Shown here: one piece after another, positions 1-8,135 of the stretch
Layout of the letters: the number at the start of each line of letters is the position of its first letter
How positions within the stretch are numbered: the stretch's first letter is position 1
Origin: CBDFKB01 sp965248715
GTDB taxonomy: Bacteria; Pseudomonadota; Alphaproteobacteria; Rhizobiales; Rhizobiaceae
DNA: 64,000 bases
NCBI GenBank assembly: GCA_965248715.1
Contig: CBDFKB010000008.1
Coordinates: 1,488,001 to 1,552,000, forward strand
Direction: 5' to 3'
Program-made: the position numbers and the translations under genes
Notes under the pieces: model-generated
What the model was told of the DNA's origin: nothing
Databases searched by the model: none
What the model saw: the letters and a program-made list of their open reading frames with translations, nothing else

Positions 1-50
1 GTCTTGGTATTAACAATAGTTGCCCCTTTCCTATGATTGCTTTGTCCTAG

Positions 51-896
51 GGTCCAGACTCAATCATAACCAGAAGGCGACGAGTGTTGCCAGCGCTACG
101 GCGGACAGGAAGTTTCTTGCGAGTTTGTCGTAGCGGGTTGCCACTCTTCGAAAGTCCTTGAGACGGCAGAATGCATTTTCGATGAGGTGGCGTTCTTTGT
201 AGCGGGCTTTGTCGTAGATGATTTTGCGTTTTCGATTGCAGCGGCCGGGGATCACAGGAACCATGGCCGCATTGCGCAAAGCTTTTCGAAGCGCATTCGC
301 ATCGTATCCCTTGTCGCCCAGAACATATCGTGCGCCCCTCAAACCTGTCAGCAAAGTGGGTGCGGCTTTGGTGTCCGATACATTGCCTGCTGTGAGCATG
401 AAGGCAAAGGGGCGGCCTATGACGTCTGTGAGGGCATGGATTTTGGTGGTTTGGCCACCGCGCGAGGGGCCAATGGCCTGGATTTTCGCCCCCCTTTACC
501 GCCATGTGCCGAACGATGCGCCTTGATATAGGTTGAGTCGATGGACGTGCTCTTCGTCACCGCACCTGAGGTAGCCAATGCCTCCACCAGATCGACCCAG
601 AACCGACGGCGGGACCAGCGGTTGAAGCGGTTGTAGATCGTTGTCGAAGGGCCGTATTCGCCAGGGCAGTCACACCATCGGCATCCTGTTTTGAGCACAT
701 GAATAATGCCCGAGATCACCCGGCGGTCATCCACCCGACGTGCTCCGGGCTGGTTCATGGGTAAATGGGGTTCAATCACCGCCCATTGGGCGTCAGAAAG
801 CCAAAACAAATGAGCCATCCAGGTCTCCAATCCTTTGATCGTTCAATCTGAATCTGATTTGCTACAGAAATTCAACAAAATGATTGAGTTTGGACC
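51..896 (-). mobile_element. Complete IS5-family insertion sequence (IS427-like), 846 bp
   Basis: The ends are near-perfect inverted repeats: GGTCCAGACTCAATCA on the left and its complement with one mismatch at 881-896 on the right. They are flanked by a direct CTAG at 47-50 and 897-900, the target duplication typical of CTAG-targeting IS5 members. The single transposase fills the element on the minus strand in two overlapping frames. The right-hand CTAG is also the left boundary of another IS5-type remnant, so this copy inserted at the tip of an older element. It looks intact. Confidence 0.9.
64..830 (-). CDS. IS5-family transposase, two frames joined by -1 frameshift
   Basis: DDE transposase of the IS5 family. 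The first frame runs from 830 down to 417 and carries the N-terminal DUF4096-type region (LFWLSDAQWAVIEPHLP) and the first catalytic Asp in SIDSTYIKAHRSAHGGKGG. The second frame ends at 64 with the usual tail ENAFCRLKDFRRVATRYDKLARNF, including the catalytic Glu. The frames meet at an A/G run near 489-498 (AAAGGGGGGCG on the coding strand). A -1 slip there reads GGAKIQAIGPSRGGQTTKIHAL, which restores the family sequence. I infer programmed frameshifting, as known for this group, rather than decay. The resident IS5 copy at 16.3-17.1 kb uses the same arrangement. Confidence 0.88.
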
Positions 897-902
897 CTAG
901 GG

Positions 903-988
903 TCAGGACTCATTAAATCTGAGCCAAATTCTCAATGATGCGAGTTTGATTGATGCGAGATAGTTGTCATCGCGTTTGTCATATCGTT
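903..988 (-). pseudogene. C-terminal remnant of a second IS5-family transposase
   Basis: Reading the minus strand from 988 gives RYDKRDDNYLASIKLASL followed by RIWLRFNES and a stop at 903-905. This is the standard C-terminus of another IS5-family transposase group. The element end starts at 901 (GGTCAGGACTCATTA) right after CTAG. Everything upstream has been cut off by the IS4-type element that starts at 989. Non-functional remnant. Confidence 0.8.
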
Positions 989-992
989 CACA

Positions 993-2523
993 CTACACGA
1001 CTCCGGCGGATTTGAGGGTTGATTTTTTCTTTGGCCATAGCTTCATCCAGACCCTTGCTGCCTTTTCTGGCTGGTGAATGATCCATCTTCTGAGTTGATC
1101 AAGTCCGGTTCTGAACCATGATTTTTCCTTGTATCCATGGCTCTTTTTCCTGATCGGGGAAAGCCCGATGGTTTTGCTGGCGCAACGATAGGTCCAACTC
1201 ATTGTAAGAGCGATTATTGCCAGCCACAGATCGAGTTTGCCCGGATCGGTAATACCAAGGAAATTTAATATTGACCCATTTGACCGCCGCGATTTTGTTT
1301 GCTGACTAGGCGGCGACCGTGCCGTGGTGCGGATCCACCACAAGCGGGCTCTAACGACGTCAGCGAACAAAATCGTGCGGCCAAATAGCGCCGATTTTTC
1401 AACCCGATGCAACATCTCGTGGTGGAGCAAACCGGCCCACCAAAGGCGCTTTCCCGCCCGATTTTGGGCACCGAAAAGCGCCCTGCGCTTGGGTTTTAAA
1501 CTGGTGATTATCGCAAAACCACGGTGCTGGTTTTTGCCCATACGTTTCCAACGGTGTTGCGAAACTTGCCCGATACCCCGGCATCGCGCTACGCTTCGCG
1601 CCTCGCCGGATCAACCGGTTTGCATCCATCAAATAGGTCAATATTAAGTTCCCTTGGTATAATGCGGGTGTCTTCAATGTTGAAGCCTCGCTTTTTGGTG
1701 TCACCAAACAGGCATTCGATGGCCCATCTTTTGCGGTATTTGCGCAACCCATCTTTGGGTTCTCGATTGGAGGCGATGATCAGCCAATCGCCGTCTTTGA
1801 TGCGCCGTGCTGCAAAGTTCAACGGGTTGTTCTGCCTGCGCTCGATATCTGTCAACCAGCCCGACCATGTCCTGATTGTTTTGATCGAACGGTGTCTGCG
1901 CAACAATGTTTGAAACGACCATTTTGATCCGTCTTGTTGTGTCAAATGCATCGCCTTCTTGATGCGAATGGCGAAGGGGATGTTGTTTTTGTTGAGGAAA
2001 TCAAACCAGTCGTGACCGATGAACTCCCGGTCAGCCAGTAGCATTCGAACCGATGATGCGCCAAACAAAGCCAGATAACGCCGCATCAACGTGATGCGTT
2101 CGGCGCTATTGCTGCTGCCCGGCTTGTCAAGAATTACCCACATCAGCGGCACGCGAAACCGGCGTGTCACCAGCGCCAGCATCAATATATTGATATCGCG
2201 CGACCCAACCTTCCAGTTGGTGCGATCAAGTGCCAGCAGCCATGGTCTGGCATGGGGTCCGCACTGGTTCAACAGGCGCACCATCATCCGCGCCACCCAA
2301 TCATTATCAAGACGCACATACTGAAAAACCGCTGCAGGCGGCGGTAGTTGGATGCGTGTTTGGCAGGACCGCAAAACTGGCAAGCAATGTGGCGCAAATT
2401 TACCGTGCGGCCATTCACAAGACCAACAATGATCACAATAAGCGTCTCAATGCGGCTCTTGTTCAAACCAAGATGACACGATAAATTCACACCGAGAGCG
2501 TGGGTTAATAACGGTATCGACAT
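993..2523 (-). pseudogene. IS4-family transposase, frameshifted and split by an insertion
   Basis: The reading frame is recoverable in three pieces. 2523 to about 2325 gives the N-terminus (HLGLNKSRIETLIVIIVGLV). About 2325 to 1661 gives the DDE core, with DRTNWKVGS, ADREFIGHDWF and the YREK signature in YRKRWAIECLFGDTK. 1251 to 993 gives the C-terminus (TDPGKLDLWLAIIALTMSW). The first break is a one-base deficit in a T run (five A on the plus strand, 2324-2328) where RRLQRFF should join QYVRLDNDW. The second is the MITE at 1253-1659, which falls between DTRI and TDPG. Two independent lesions make this a dead transposase. Confidence 0.88.
1253..1659. mobile_element. 407-bp MITE inserted in the IS4 transposase
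   Basis: Terminal inverted repeats of about 30 bp begin TACCAAGGRAAYTTAATATT and continue through GACCYATTTGA. The element is flanked by a 3-bp TAA duplication (1250-1252 and 1660-1662), and removing it plus one TAA restores the transposase frame exactly. It carries no transposase. An internal hairpin pairs 1291-1306 with 1359-1374. A TNA-type duplication suggests mobilisation by an IS1031-like IS5 relative, which is an inference. A 54-bp piece of its right end recurs at 43618-43671. Confidence 0.85.
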
Positions 2524-2602
2524 CGAACGACGCCATTGGCAAATGAAGCGTTCAAAATACCATCAATTCACGCTCTCAACCAAAATTGTCGTGTAGTGTG
2601 GG

Positions 2603-2688
2603 TTGGAATAGCTTCGTCGCGCATCTCTTTGTTTATGGGTGTCTTTTTTCCCAAAACCGGTACCCACTTTTGGGTGACGCGGCTCTAG
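2603..2688. repeat. RIME-like palindromic repeat, truncated copy
   Basis: Matches the common type A repeat (GTGTCA arm, core CCAAAACCGGTACCCACTTTTGG), but the outer 15 or so bases are missing where the IS4-type element ends. It finishes in CTAG at 2685-2688, which supplies the stop codon of the small gene on the minus strand. Confidence 0.8.
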
Positions 2689-2909
2689 TTGGTTGACCCG
2701 CCGCATTCGGTGCTTTCGCCCAATACCCTAAGAAACGCCTCAGGCATGGTACCGTCGGATCTAGCGCCAAGCCGGTTTAATTCCTGCAGAGCCTTTGAAA
2801 TATGCTGCTTGAGTTCGTGACAATTATCAATAGAACTCGCCTGGGTTTCTGCAATCTTTAGATACCGTTTGATACTAGCGACAGGATCCTCCGCTGATAC
2901 AATCAGCAT
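2685..2909 (-). CDS. Hypothetical small protein, 74 aa
   Basis: I chose the ATG at 2909 because a strong purine-rich site (GGGAGGGGAA) ends a few bases upstream. A longer frame from 2933 lacks one. The product (MLIVSAEDPVASIKRYLKIA at the start) has no signal peptide, is probably helical, and ends GESTECGGSTN. I do not recognise a family. The stop codon TAG is contributed by the CTAG edge of the adjoining palindromic repeat, so the natural C-terminus may have been altered. The good ribosome site is the main support; expression is uncertain. Confidence 0.4.
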   Translation of the reverse strand: MLIVSAEDPVASIKRYLKIAETQASSIDNCHELKQHISKALQELNRLGARSDGTMPEAFLRVLGESTECGGSTN

Positions 2910-3438
2910 TCCATTTCCCCTCCCACGAAACAATCGCCCCCGAGCGATTGGATTTGTTCGTGTATTTCACCCTATTGAAAACAGGGACCGGACCATCGCC
3001 AGCCGTGCTTCTGTCTCCCGGCGGCGATTATTCGTGCGATGGCCTGAATTGATTTTGACCAATTTCATCGGTTGCTTGGAAATGCAATGATCTTGTTGTA
3101 AGATGTTGATATGCAGCAATATTTCATTTCGATACATGTAGGATGCATGCAAATTTCTGCATTTGAAACCAACCGCTAGCAATCTGGCGCCGGTTTCTCG
3201 GGCCATGCATGGGCCATATACCAAAGCAATTCTCGATGTTGGCCAATTTGCGGATTGCCCACAGGACCAACATGATTACAATTTTATTCAAACTATTTTT
3301 AAATACTGTTTAAATATAAATATCATTTTCTGAAAATTTATTCTAATATTGTTCTTAATTATCGTACAGTCTTAGAGAATAGTTTGATTCTATATCAAGA
3401 TAGGTGTGTCATACCTGCAAACAACAGGGGAGTGATAC
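2910..3438. other. Intergenic, AT-rich in its right half
   Basis: I see no convincing gene. The 3270-3380 part is strikingly AT-rich compared with the roughly 55% GC of the neighbours, with TTTAAATACTGTTTAAATAT and similar runs, and could hold the promoter of the secreted protease gene at 3439. An 85-codon minus-strand frame at 2967-3224 has no family resemblance or ribosome site. Confidence 0.5.
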
Positions 3439-4038
3439 ATGATAAAAAATTGGACAAAAACAATATTCGCTGCCGCATTGGTTGCCGCAATCGCATTACC
3501 GGCGATAACGATGGCGAGTCAGCAACACTACCCGGCGCACATGCCGATGCTGAAGCGGACGTCGCAGCCAATCGGCCATGCAAATTTCTGCAGCCAATAT
3601 CCCAGTGAATGCAATCAGCGCTCCAACAGCGCATCGAGCCCACAATTAACCCGCAAACGCTGGGCCGATTTGGTGGAAATCAACGCGCTCGCCAACACTT
3701 CGGTGGTTCAGGTCACGGACATGGAACTGTACCGGGTTGAGGAACATTGGGCATATCCGGATCGCTATGGTGATTGCGAGGATTTCGTACTGCTAAAAAG
3801 AGCTATGTTGATCAAGCGCGGCTGGCCGGTGTCCGCCTTGCTAATCACGGTGGTGCGCCAGCAAAACGGCGATGGCCACGCTGTGCTTACGGCCCATACC
3901 GATCACGGGGACTACATCCTCGACAATATGACCGATCGCATCTTGCAATGGAGCGATACCAAATACCGCTATCTGAAACGCCAATCCCAACGCCATTCCG
4001 GGCGCTGGACCGACATTGCCGATAGCAGGAGCCTTTAA
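3439..4038 (+). CDS. Transglutaminase-like cysteine peptidase (BTLCP, DUF920)
   Basis: A 199-aa exported protein. Residues 1-26 form a signal peptide ending in a TMA-S type cleavage region. The papain-like fold of the BTLCP family (PF06035) follows, with the catalytic triad visible: Cys113 in YGDCEDFVLLK, His147 in GDGHAVL and Asp162 in YILDNM. Members act in the periplasm and are often linked to biofilm or adhesin processing (the LapG relatives), but no partner is encoded nearby, so the substrate is unknown. GGGGAG lies 8 bases before the ATG. A terminator-like hairpin follows, so it is probably monocistronic. Confidence 0.88.
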   Translation: MIKNWTKTIFAAALVAAIALPAITMASQQHYPAHMPMLKRTSQPIGHANFCSQYPSECNQRSNSASSPQLTRKRWADLVEINALANTSVVQVTDMELYRVEEHWAYPDRYGDCEDFVLLKRAMLIKRGWPVSALLITVVRQQNGDGHAVLTAHTDHGDYILDNMTDRILQWSDTKYRYLKRQSQRHSGRWTDIADSRSL

Positions 4039-4116
4039 CCGCGCCGCATCTGGTGGCGCAAAAGCAAACAGACCTGGTCTAGTCCCCACCTCCCCGTCCC
4101 ACCCTGACCAGGTACT

Positions 4117-4157
4117 GGAAGCCGGCCCGTTGTCCCCGGGCCGGCTTCAACCTTTTT
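4117..4157 (+). terminator. Rho-independent terminator-like hairpin
   Basis: Arms GAAGCCGGCCCG and CGGGCCGGCTTC pair around a short loop. They are followed by AACCTTTTT. It lies 80 bases after the protease stop codon. Confidence 0.75.
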
Positions 4158-4200
4158 GAGAGAAGTGGTAACTACCTGAGCGCTTGTTATCCCAATTCGA

Positions 4201-4305
4201 CTAGTGCGTGTCACCCAAAAGTTGGCACCGGTTTTGGGAAAAATGACACGCATAAACAAAGAGATAGCGCGAGGAAGCTATTCCAACGCTTCGTGACAAG
4301 CGCCA
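4201..4305. repeat. RIME-like palindromic repeat, type A
   Basis: Full-length copy starting CTAGTGCGTGTCAC. The first palindrome has GCGTGTCA/TGACACGC arms around AAAAGTTGGCACCGGTTTT. The linker is ATAAACAAAGAGATAG. The second palindrome has AGCGCGAGGAAGCTATTCC pairing with the following CAACGCTTCGTGACAAGCGC. Confidence 0.88.
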
Positions 4306-4306
4306 G

Positions 4307-4536
4307 GGCCTGTGGAGATTTATGGTTGTGGTGCCGGTTTGATCAAATTGGTTCAGTTTCGTGGTGCGAGGGGGAAGGACATGTTGGGCATATTCGACGA
4401 CGAGCGGCGCGAAAGCGGGCCAATTTGATCAAATCCCGCGGGGACGCTGCCGATTTGGCCCCTGGACTGCGTTGCGAAAGGCTTGAAGTGGCCAAGATTA
4501 CCGCGCCTTTCGCGCCTTGCCAGCGGTCAAATCGGT
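4307..4536. repeat. IS5-end-like relict and noncoding spacer
   Basis: Begins GGCCTGTGGAGATTTATGGTT, a variant of the terminus GGTCTGTGGACATTCA of the IS5-type element at 16.3 kb. TGTGGTGCCGGTTTGATCAA follows, as at the other relict ends. The motif TTTGATCAAAT recurs near 4421. No gene is seen before the carbonic anhydrase stop codon at 4537. Confidence 0.5.
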
Positions 4537-5085
4537 CTAGCCGGCGCCATAATCATGAATTTCAACAGGCCCTAGGCCAGTGGCAAAGCGTTTAGCATTG
4601 CGCACATAGATTTCCGCCGAACGACGCAAGTCGGCTTCGCCCTCTTCATCAATCCGGCGTATAACTTTGCCGGGCACACCGACCACCAGCGAATTATCGG
4701 GGACGATTTTGCCTTCGGGTATCAATGCCCCGGCGCCGATCAGGCAATTCTTGCCGATTTTCGCACGGTTGAGGATTGTGGCGCCCATGCCGATCAGCGT
4801 GTTATCGCCGATGGTACAGCCATGGATCATCGCCCGATGGCCGATCGTGCACCCGGTGCCGATTTCGATCGGGCATCCCGGGTCGGTATGTAGAACAGAG
4901 TTTTCCTGGATATTGCTGCGCTCGCCGATGGTGATCGCCTCATTGTCGCAGCGAATTACCACACCGAACCACACGCTGGCTGATTTCTTTAATACCACGC
5001 CGCCGATCACCGATGCGCTGGGCGCAATCCACACGTCAGCGTCTTCGATAACCGGTTCGTTTCCCTCGATTGCATACAAGGCCAT
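4537..5085 (-). CDS. Gamma-carbonic anhydrase-like hexapeptide-repeat protein
   Basis: A 182-aa left-handed beta-helix protein of the PaaY/YrdA/CaiE type. Hexapeptide repeats run from about residue 15 to 140 (for example IGGVVLKKSASVWFGVVIR and IGDNTLIGMGATI). The zinc-ligand pattern of gamma-class enzymes is present as His in SVLHTD and the two His of IGHRAMIHGC. Catalysis in this subfamily is often unproven, so hydratase activity is a family inference. GGAAGGGG lies just upstream of the ATG. Nothing in the immediate context points to a specific pathway; the gene is followed by noncoding repeat DNA. Confidence 0.87.
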   Translation of the reverse strand: MALYAIEGNEPVIEDADVWIAPSASVIGGVVLKKSASVWFGVVIRCDNEAITIGERSNIQENSVLHTDPGCPIEIGTGCTIGHRAMIHGCTIGDNTLIGMGATILNRAKIGKNCLIGAGALIPEGKIVPDNSLVVGVPGKVIRRIDEEGEADLRRSAEIYVRNAKRFATGLGPVEIHDYGAG

Positions 5086-5182
5086 CGCCGCCCCTTCCGC
5101 GTTGCCAAATCGGGATGGTTTGCAGCATTCTGCCTACCGCCGTGCACCAGTCCCAGATAGGTTATCGGATATCAGGCGGGCG

Positions 5183-5500
5183 CTAAAACGCAACTAAAAC
5201 TGCATGCACCGACTGCACGACGAAAACCCCGATGCAAAAGCTCCAAACGCCACAAAACAGTAGCGTCCCCGCATACCAAAACCCGGTGATTCGGTTGCCC
5301 GCCAACAGGTCGCTGGAAAACCGCAACAAGATCAATGGCCCGGCTACCATACACATCACCACCGCTACGGGCAGCGAACCGCCAACCCCACCCTCGGACT
5401 TGGTATATTCAGCGATGATCAATTCGGTCAAGCTTGCAAACAGGCCGGCAAAAACCAACCCAAAAGCGACCGCGAACCCTATCAGTACGATACTATTCAT
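5183..5500 (-). CDS. Small integral membrane protein, unknown function
   Basis: A 105-aa protein with three or four hydrophobic segments: residues 4-24 (VLIGFAVAFGLVFAGLFASL), about 42-60, and about 75-98 (FWYAGTLLFCGVWSFCIGVF). The first helix ends in a short charged loop (EYTKSEGG). I do not firmly recognise the family, although similar short membrane proteins occur in Hyphomicrobiales next to DUF3126 genes. Same strand as the carbonic anhydrase gene about 100 bases downstream and the DUF3126 gene upstream. Confidence 0.7.
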   Translation of the reverse strand: MNSIVLIGFAVAFGLVFAGLFASLTELIIAEYTKSEGGVGGSLPVAVVMCMVAGPLILLRFSSDLLAGNRITGFWYAGTLLFCGVWSFCIGVFVVQSVHAVLVAF

Positions 5501-5631
5501 CTAATTTCTGCCCGGTTATGAGTGATCTGCAACGAATGGTTACAAATAAGCAAACTCCGTGCCACTGAATTCGTCTCGTATCGGGACCGGCGCGAAACCA
5601 GGCCCTTATACCAAAGGAAGACGATATTGGC

Positions 5632-5844
5632 CTACTCGTCCAGATCGATGTCGAGGATTGCCATGGTCAAATTGTAAGACAGTTCGCCTTCATCCTCATC
5701 GCGATAGATGACCCCCAAAAATTCCTCGCCATTATATAATTCCAAAGAATCGGTCTTACGTGGCCGAGCCCGCACATTGAGCGTTGGAAGTTGGAAAACA
5801 CGTTTGAAATAGGCGTCGAGTTTATTGATTTCTTCGGAAGTCAT
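5632..5844 (-). CDS. DUF3126 family protein
   Basis: A 70-aa cytosolic protein (MTSEEINKLDAYFKRVFQLP at the start) that matches the alphaproteobacterial DUF3126 family (PF11324) in length and sequence. The frame is open 30 codons further up, but I chose the ATG at 5844 because AGGAGC precedes it at the right distance and the family starts there. The C-terminus is acidic (ILDIDLDE). No function is established. In many Hyphomicrobiales it sits next to cysE, which is absent here. Confidence 0.88.
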   Translation of the reverse strand: MTSEEINKLDAYFKRVFQLPTLNVRARPRKTDSLELYNGEEFLGVIYRDEDEGELSYNLTMAILDIDLDE

Positions 5845-5935
5845 GGCTGCTCCTGCGCATTGGATGTGCCGCTTCTGCCAGCCGGCTAAGAACTTGTAAA
5901 GCGTTCGCAACAAAACCTCAAAGGCAGCATTCAAA

Positions 5936-6012
5936 CTAGGACCTGTTGAGTATCATGATTGCAGTGTCGGTTTGATCAAACCGACACTGCAACCATAATT
6001 GTCAACGGACCC
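5936..6012. repeat. Palindromic mini-element with IS5-like ends
   Basis: Starts with CTAG then GGACCTGTTGAGTATCATGA and ends ACAATT-GTCAACGGACC, so the two ends are inverted copies. The centre, 5959-5992, is a perfect 34-base palindrome with the middle TTTGATCAAA. The same half-sequence occurs at 4307 and 57896. It is interpreted as a foldback derived from IS5-type termini. Confidence 0.7.
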
Positions 6013-6150
6013 TCGCGCTTTTAGCGCCCTGGCCATGGCGGTGAACCTTGACGATAGTGCCGTCTATCATCGCAAATGCCATGTCCGGTTCTTCACTCAA
6101 AGCATTGAATATGCGATAGAAAACATCGGGTTTGACACCAATGGCGGTTA
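6002..6150 (-). pseudogene. Fragment of an IS5-family transposase
   Basis: The minus strand reads VFYRIFNALSEEPDMAFAMI and continues DGTIVKVHRHGQGAKSARVR before a stop at 6002-6004. This is the segment around the first catalytic Asp (AMIDGTIV.VHR..QGAKGG), similar to but clearly different from the two intact IS5 transposases. Both ends are missing. It overlaps the foldback element by a few bases and ends close to the gor stop codon. Confidence 0.8.
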
Positions 6151-6169
6151 CTATTGATCAGCGTTGGTA

Positions 6170-7555
6170 TTAAACCCGCTTACCATCGATGATCCGATAG
6201 CTCGGCTGATAGGACGTGACCAGTTCTTCGCTGGCGGTCGGGTGAACCGCCATGGTGCGGTCGAAATCAGCCTTGGTAGCGCCCATTTTCAAACTGATTG
6301 CCAATAATTGTGCCATTTCTCCGGCGTCGGGGCCAAGAATGTGGACCCCCAGCACCCGGTCGCTAGCACTATCAACCACCAGTTTTGTCAGCATTTTGCT
6401 GTCGCGTCCTGAAAGCGTGTGCTTGAGCGGCCGAAAAGCCGCACGATAAACGTCAACGGTTTGGTACTGTTGGCCCGCCTGCTCTTCGCTCAAACCGATG
6501 GTTCCGATTTCCGGTTCACTAAACACTGCGGTGGCGATCAATTCGTGATCCGGGCTAACCGGGTTACCGCCAAATTCGGTCTCGATAAAGCACATGGCCT
6601 CATGGATCGCCACCGGCGTTAGCGATACCCGGTTGGTGACATCGCCAACTGCGGCAATATTAGGGGCGCTGGTGCGCGAAAAAGGATCGACAACGATGGC
6701 GCCGTTTGCAGCGACATCAATACTGGCATTTTCCAGGCCAAGCTGCTCGGTATTGGGCACCCTGCCGACCGCCAGCATGACTTCCCCCGCGTTCAGGGTC
6801 TCGCCGTTCGAAAGCAGCACCGATTTGTCGCCGTTGGCATGCCGCTCAACCCGCTCCGGCGTAGCGTTGCAAATCACCCGTAAGCCGGCTTTCGACATCT
6901 CCTGGTGCAGCATGGCGCGCAAGTCGCCATCAAATCCGCGCAGAATTTCCTCGCCGCGATATACCAACGTGGTCTCGACGCCGAGACCGTTGAAGATGCA
7001 GGCAAATTCGACTGCGATATATCCGCCGCCGACAATGACAATTCTTCGGGGCAAGCGTTCGAGATCAAACGCTTCGTTGGAGGTGATGCAATATTCGTGA
7101 CCGGCAAGCCCGGCCATTTGGTTTGGCCGGCCACCGACCGCGATCAGGATCCGTTCGGCGGTAATGGTGGGTTGCTGCCCGCTAAGTGCAATCTCGTTTA
7201 GGCCGACCAGGGTGGCGCGAGCCGAGAATATTTCCGCACCGGCGGCGTCGAGCCCAGCCCGATAAAGTCCCTCAAGGCGATCGATTTCGCGATCCTTGTT
7301 GTCGCGCAATGTTGGCCAGTGGAATTTTGCCTCGATCGCACCCCAGCCAAAGCCGGCACTGTCGGCAAATTCATGGGAAAAGCGCGAGGCGTAAACGAAT
7401 AACTTTTTTGGCACGCAACCGCGGATCACACAGGTTCCGCCATAGCGATATTCTTCGGCGATCGCCACTTTCTTACCCATGCCGGCGGCAAGACGAGCGG
7501 CGCGAACGCCGCCGGAACCGCCGCCGATCACAAACAGATCATAGTCGAATTTCAT
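6170..7555 (-). CDS. gor: Glutathione-disulfide reductase
   Basis: A 461-aa flavoprotein that reduces glutathione disulfide with NADPH in the cytosol. The FAD-binding GGGSGGVRAAR is at residues 11-21. The redox-active disulfide is Cys42/Cys47 in GGTCVIRGCVPKKL, and the NAD(P)-binding GGGYIAVEF lies mid-protein. The catalytic His region HPTASEELVT is near the C-terminus. Length and motifs match bacterial Gor rather than dihydrolipoamide dehydrogenase. It is the last gene of an apparent operon rpiA-DUF2059-gor, 45 bases after the DUF2059 stop codon. This order is familiar in Hyphomicrobiales. Confidence 0.95.
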   Translation of the reverse strand: MKFDYDLFVIGGGSGGVRAARLAAGMGKKVAIAEEYRYGGTCVIRGCVPKKLFVYASRFSHEFADSAGFGWGAIEAKFHWPTLRDNKDREIDRLEGLYRAGLDAAGAEIFSARATLVGLNEIALSGQQPTITAERILIAVGGRPNQMAGLAGHEYCITSNEAFDLERLPRRIVIVGGGYIAVEFACIFNGLGVETTLVYRGEEILRGFDGDLRAMLHQEMSKAGLRVICNATPERVERHANGDKSVLLSNGETLNAGEVMLAVGRVPNTEQLGLENASIDVAANGAIVVDPFSRTSAPNIAAVGDVTNRVSLTPVAIHEAMCFIETEFGGNPVSPDHELIATAVFSEPEIGTIGLSEEQAGQQYQTVDVYRAAFRPLKHTLSGRDSKMLTKLVVDSASDRVLGVHILGPDAGEMAQLLAISLKMGATKADFDRTMAVHPTASEELVTSYQPSYRIIDGKRV

Positions 7556-7600
7556 ATTGTCGCCCTGGCCATTGCGAGGTCGCGCTTAAATACCACGGTA

Positions 7601-8104
7601 CTACAGATTGGCATCCGCGATTGCCTGGGTAACACTCTGCGCCATGTCACGGGAAATGCCATTACTCCAAATCTTGGCGGCCTGATCGATTTCACGGCCC
7701 AAGATCGGCGCGCTGTCGAGCATCTTTTGACCAGCCTCGCTGCCGTAAAAACCTGCGATCTGGACCAATTCTTCGGCGGTGAAAAGCCGGGCATAAATTT
7801 TGCCGATCTCGTCTTCAAGCGTACGGCGCCTGGCTGCCAATTTGATAGCTTCGGTGTCGACAATATCGCTGATTTCGCTTTCTTTGTCCGGCCGGCTTTT
7901 GATCAATTGGGTCTTCATCGAAATCGCCGCCTGAAGCAAAATATTGTCAAGACGCCTGGTGACCCGTGACGCGGTGATCGCAGTTTTTGCTGCCGCCAAA
8001 TGTTCGTCGTCGAATTCCTGCGCCATCGCGCCGCCGGTTGGCATGGCGACGCCAAATGCGCCAATCAATGCCAAGGCTATCGTAATACGCTTGATCGCGT
8101 TCAT
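7601..8104 (-). CDS. DUF2059 domain exported protein
   Basis: A 167-aa protein. Residues 1-28 are a signal peptide (MNAIKRITIALALIGAFGVA then a GGAMAQ cleavage site), and a helical DUF2059 domain follows (LFTAEELVQIAGFYGSEAGQ). I chose the ATG at 8104 over a TTG at 8113: GGAG sits 10 bases before the ATG but only one base before the TTG. Function is unknown. The gene is typically found between rpiA and gor in this order of bacteria, and here it lies 31 bases after rpiA and 45 before gor. Confidence 0.9.
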   Translation of the reverse strand: MNAIKRITIALALIGAFGVAMPTGGAMAQEFDDEHLAAAKTAITASRVTRRLDNILLQAAISMKTQLIKSRPDKESEISDIVDTEAIKLAARRRTLEDEIGKIYARLFTAEELVQIAGFYGSEAGQKMLDSAPILGREIDQAAKIWSNGISRDMAQSVTQAIADANL

Positions 8105-8135
8105 GTATTCCAAGCTCCGTGCTGTGGCCGGCGAC

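Larger units (their letters stand above)
989..2600 (-). mobile_element. IS4-family insertion sequence, interrupted by a MITE
   Basis: The ends are 13-bp perfect inverted repeats CACACTACACGAC at 989-1001 and 2588-2600. Without the 407-bp MITE plus its 3-bp duplication the element would be about 1.2 kb, within the range of IS10-like members of the IS4 family. The transposase stop codon lies inside the left repeat. No matching 9-bp target duplication is visible: the left flank is a truncated IS5 remnant and the right flank a truncated palindromic repeat, so the surroundings were rearranged. Confidence 0.85.

Noticed and set aside
1..46. CTTGGTATTAA at the left edge as another MITE end
   Set aside because: Only about eight bases match the MITE terminus; too short to support.
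2967..3224. 85-codon minus-strand frame in the AT-rich spacer
   Set aside because: No ribosome site, unusual composition, no family resemblance.
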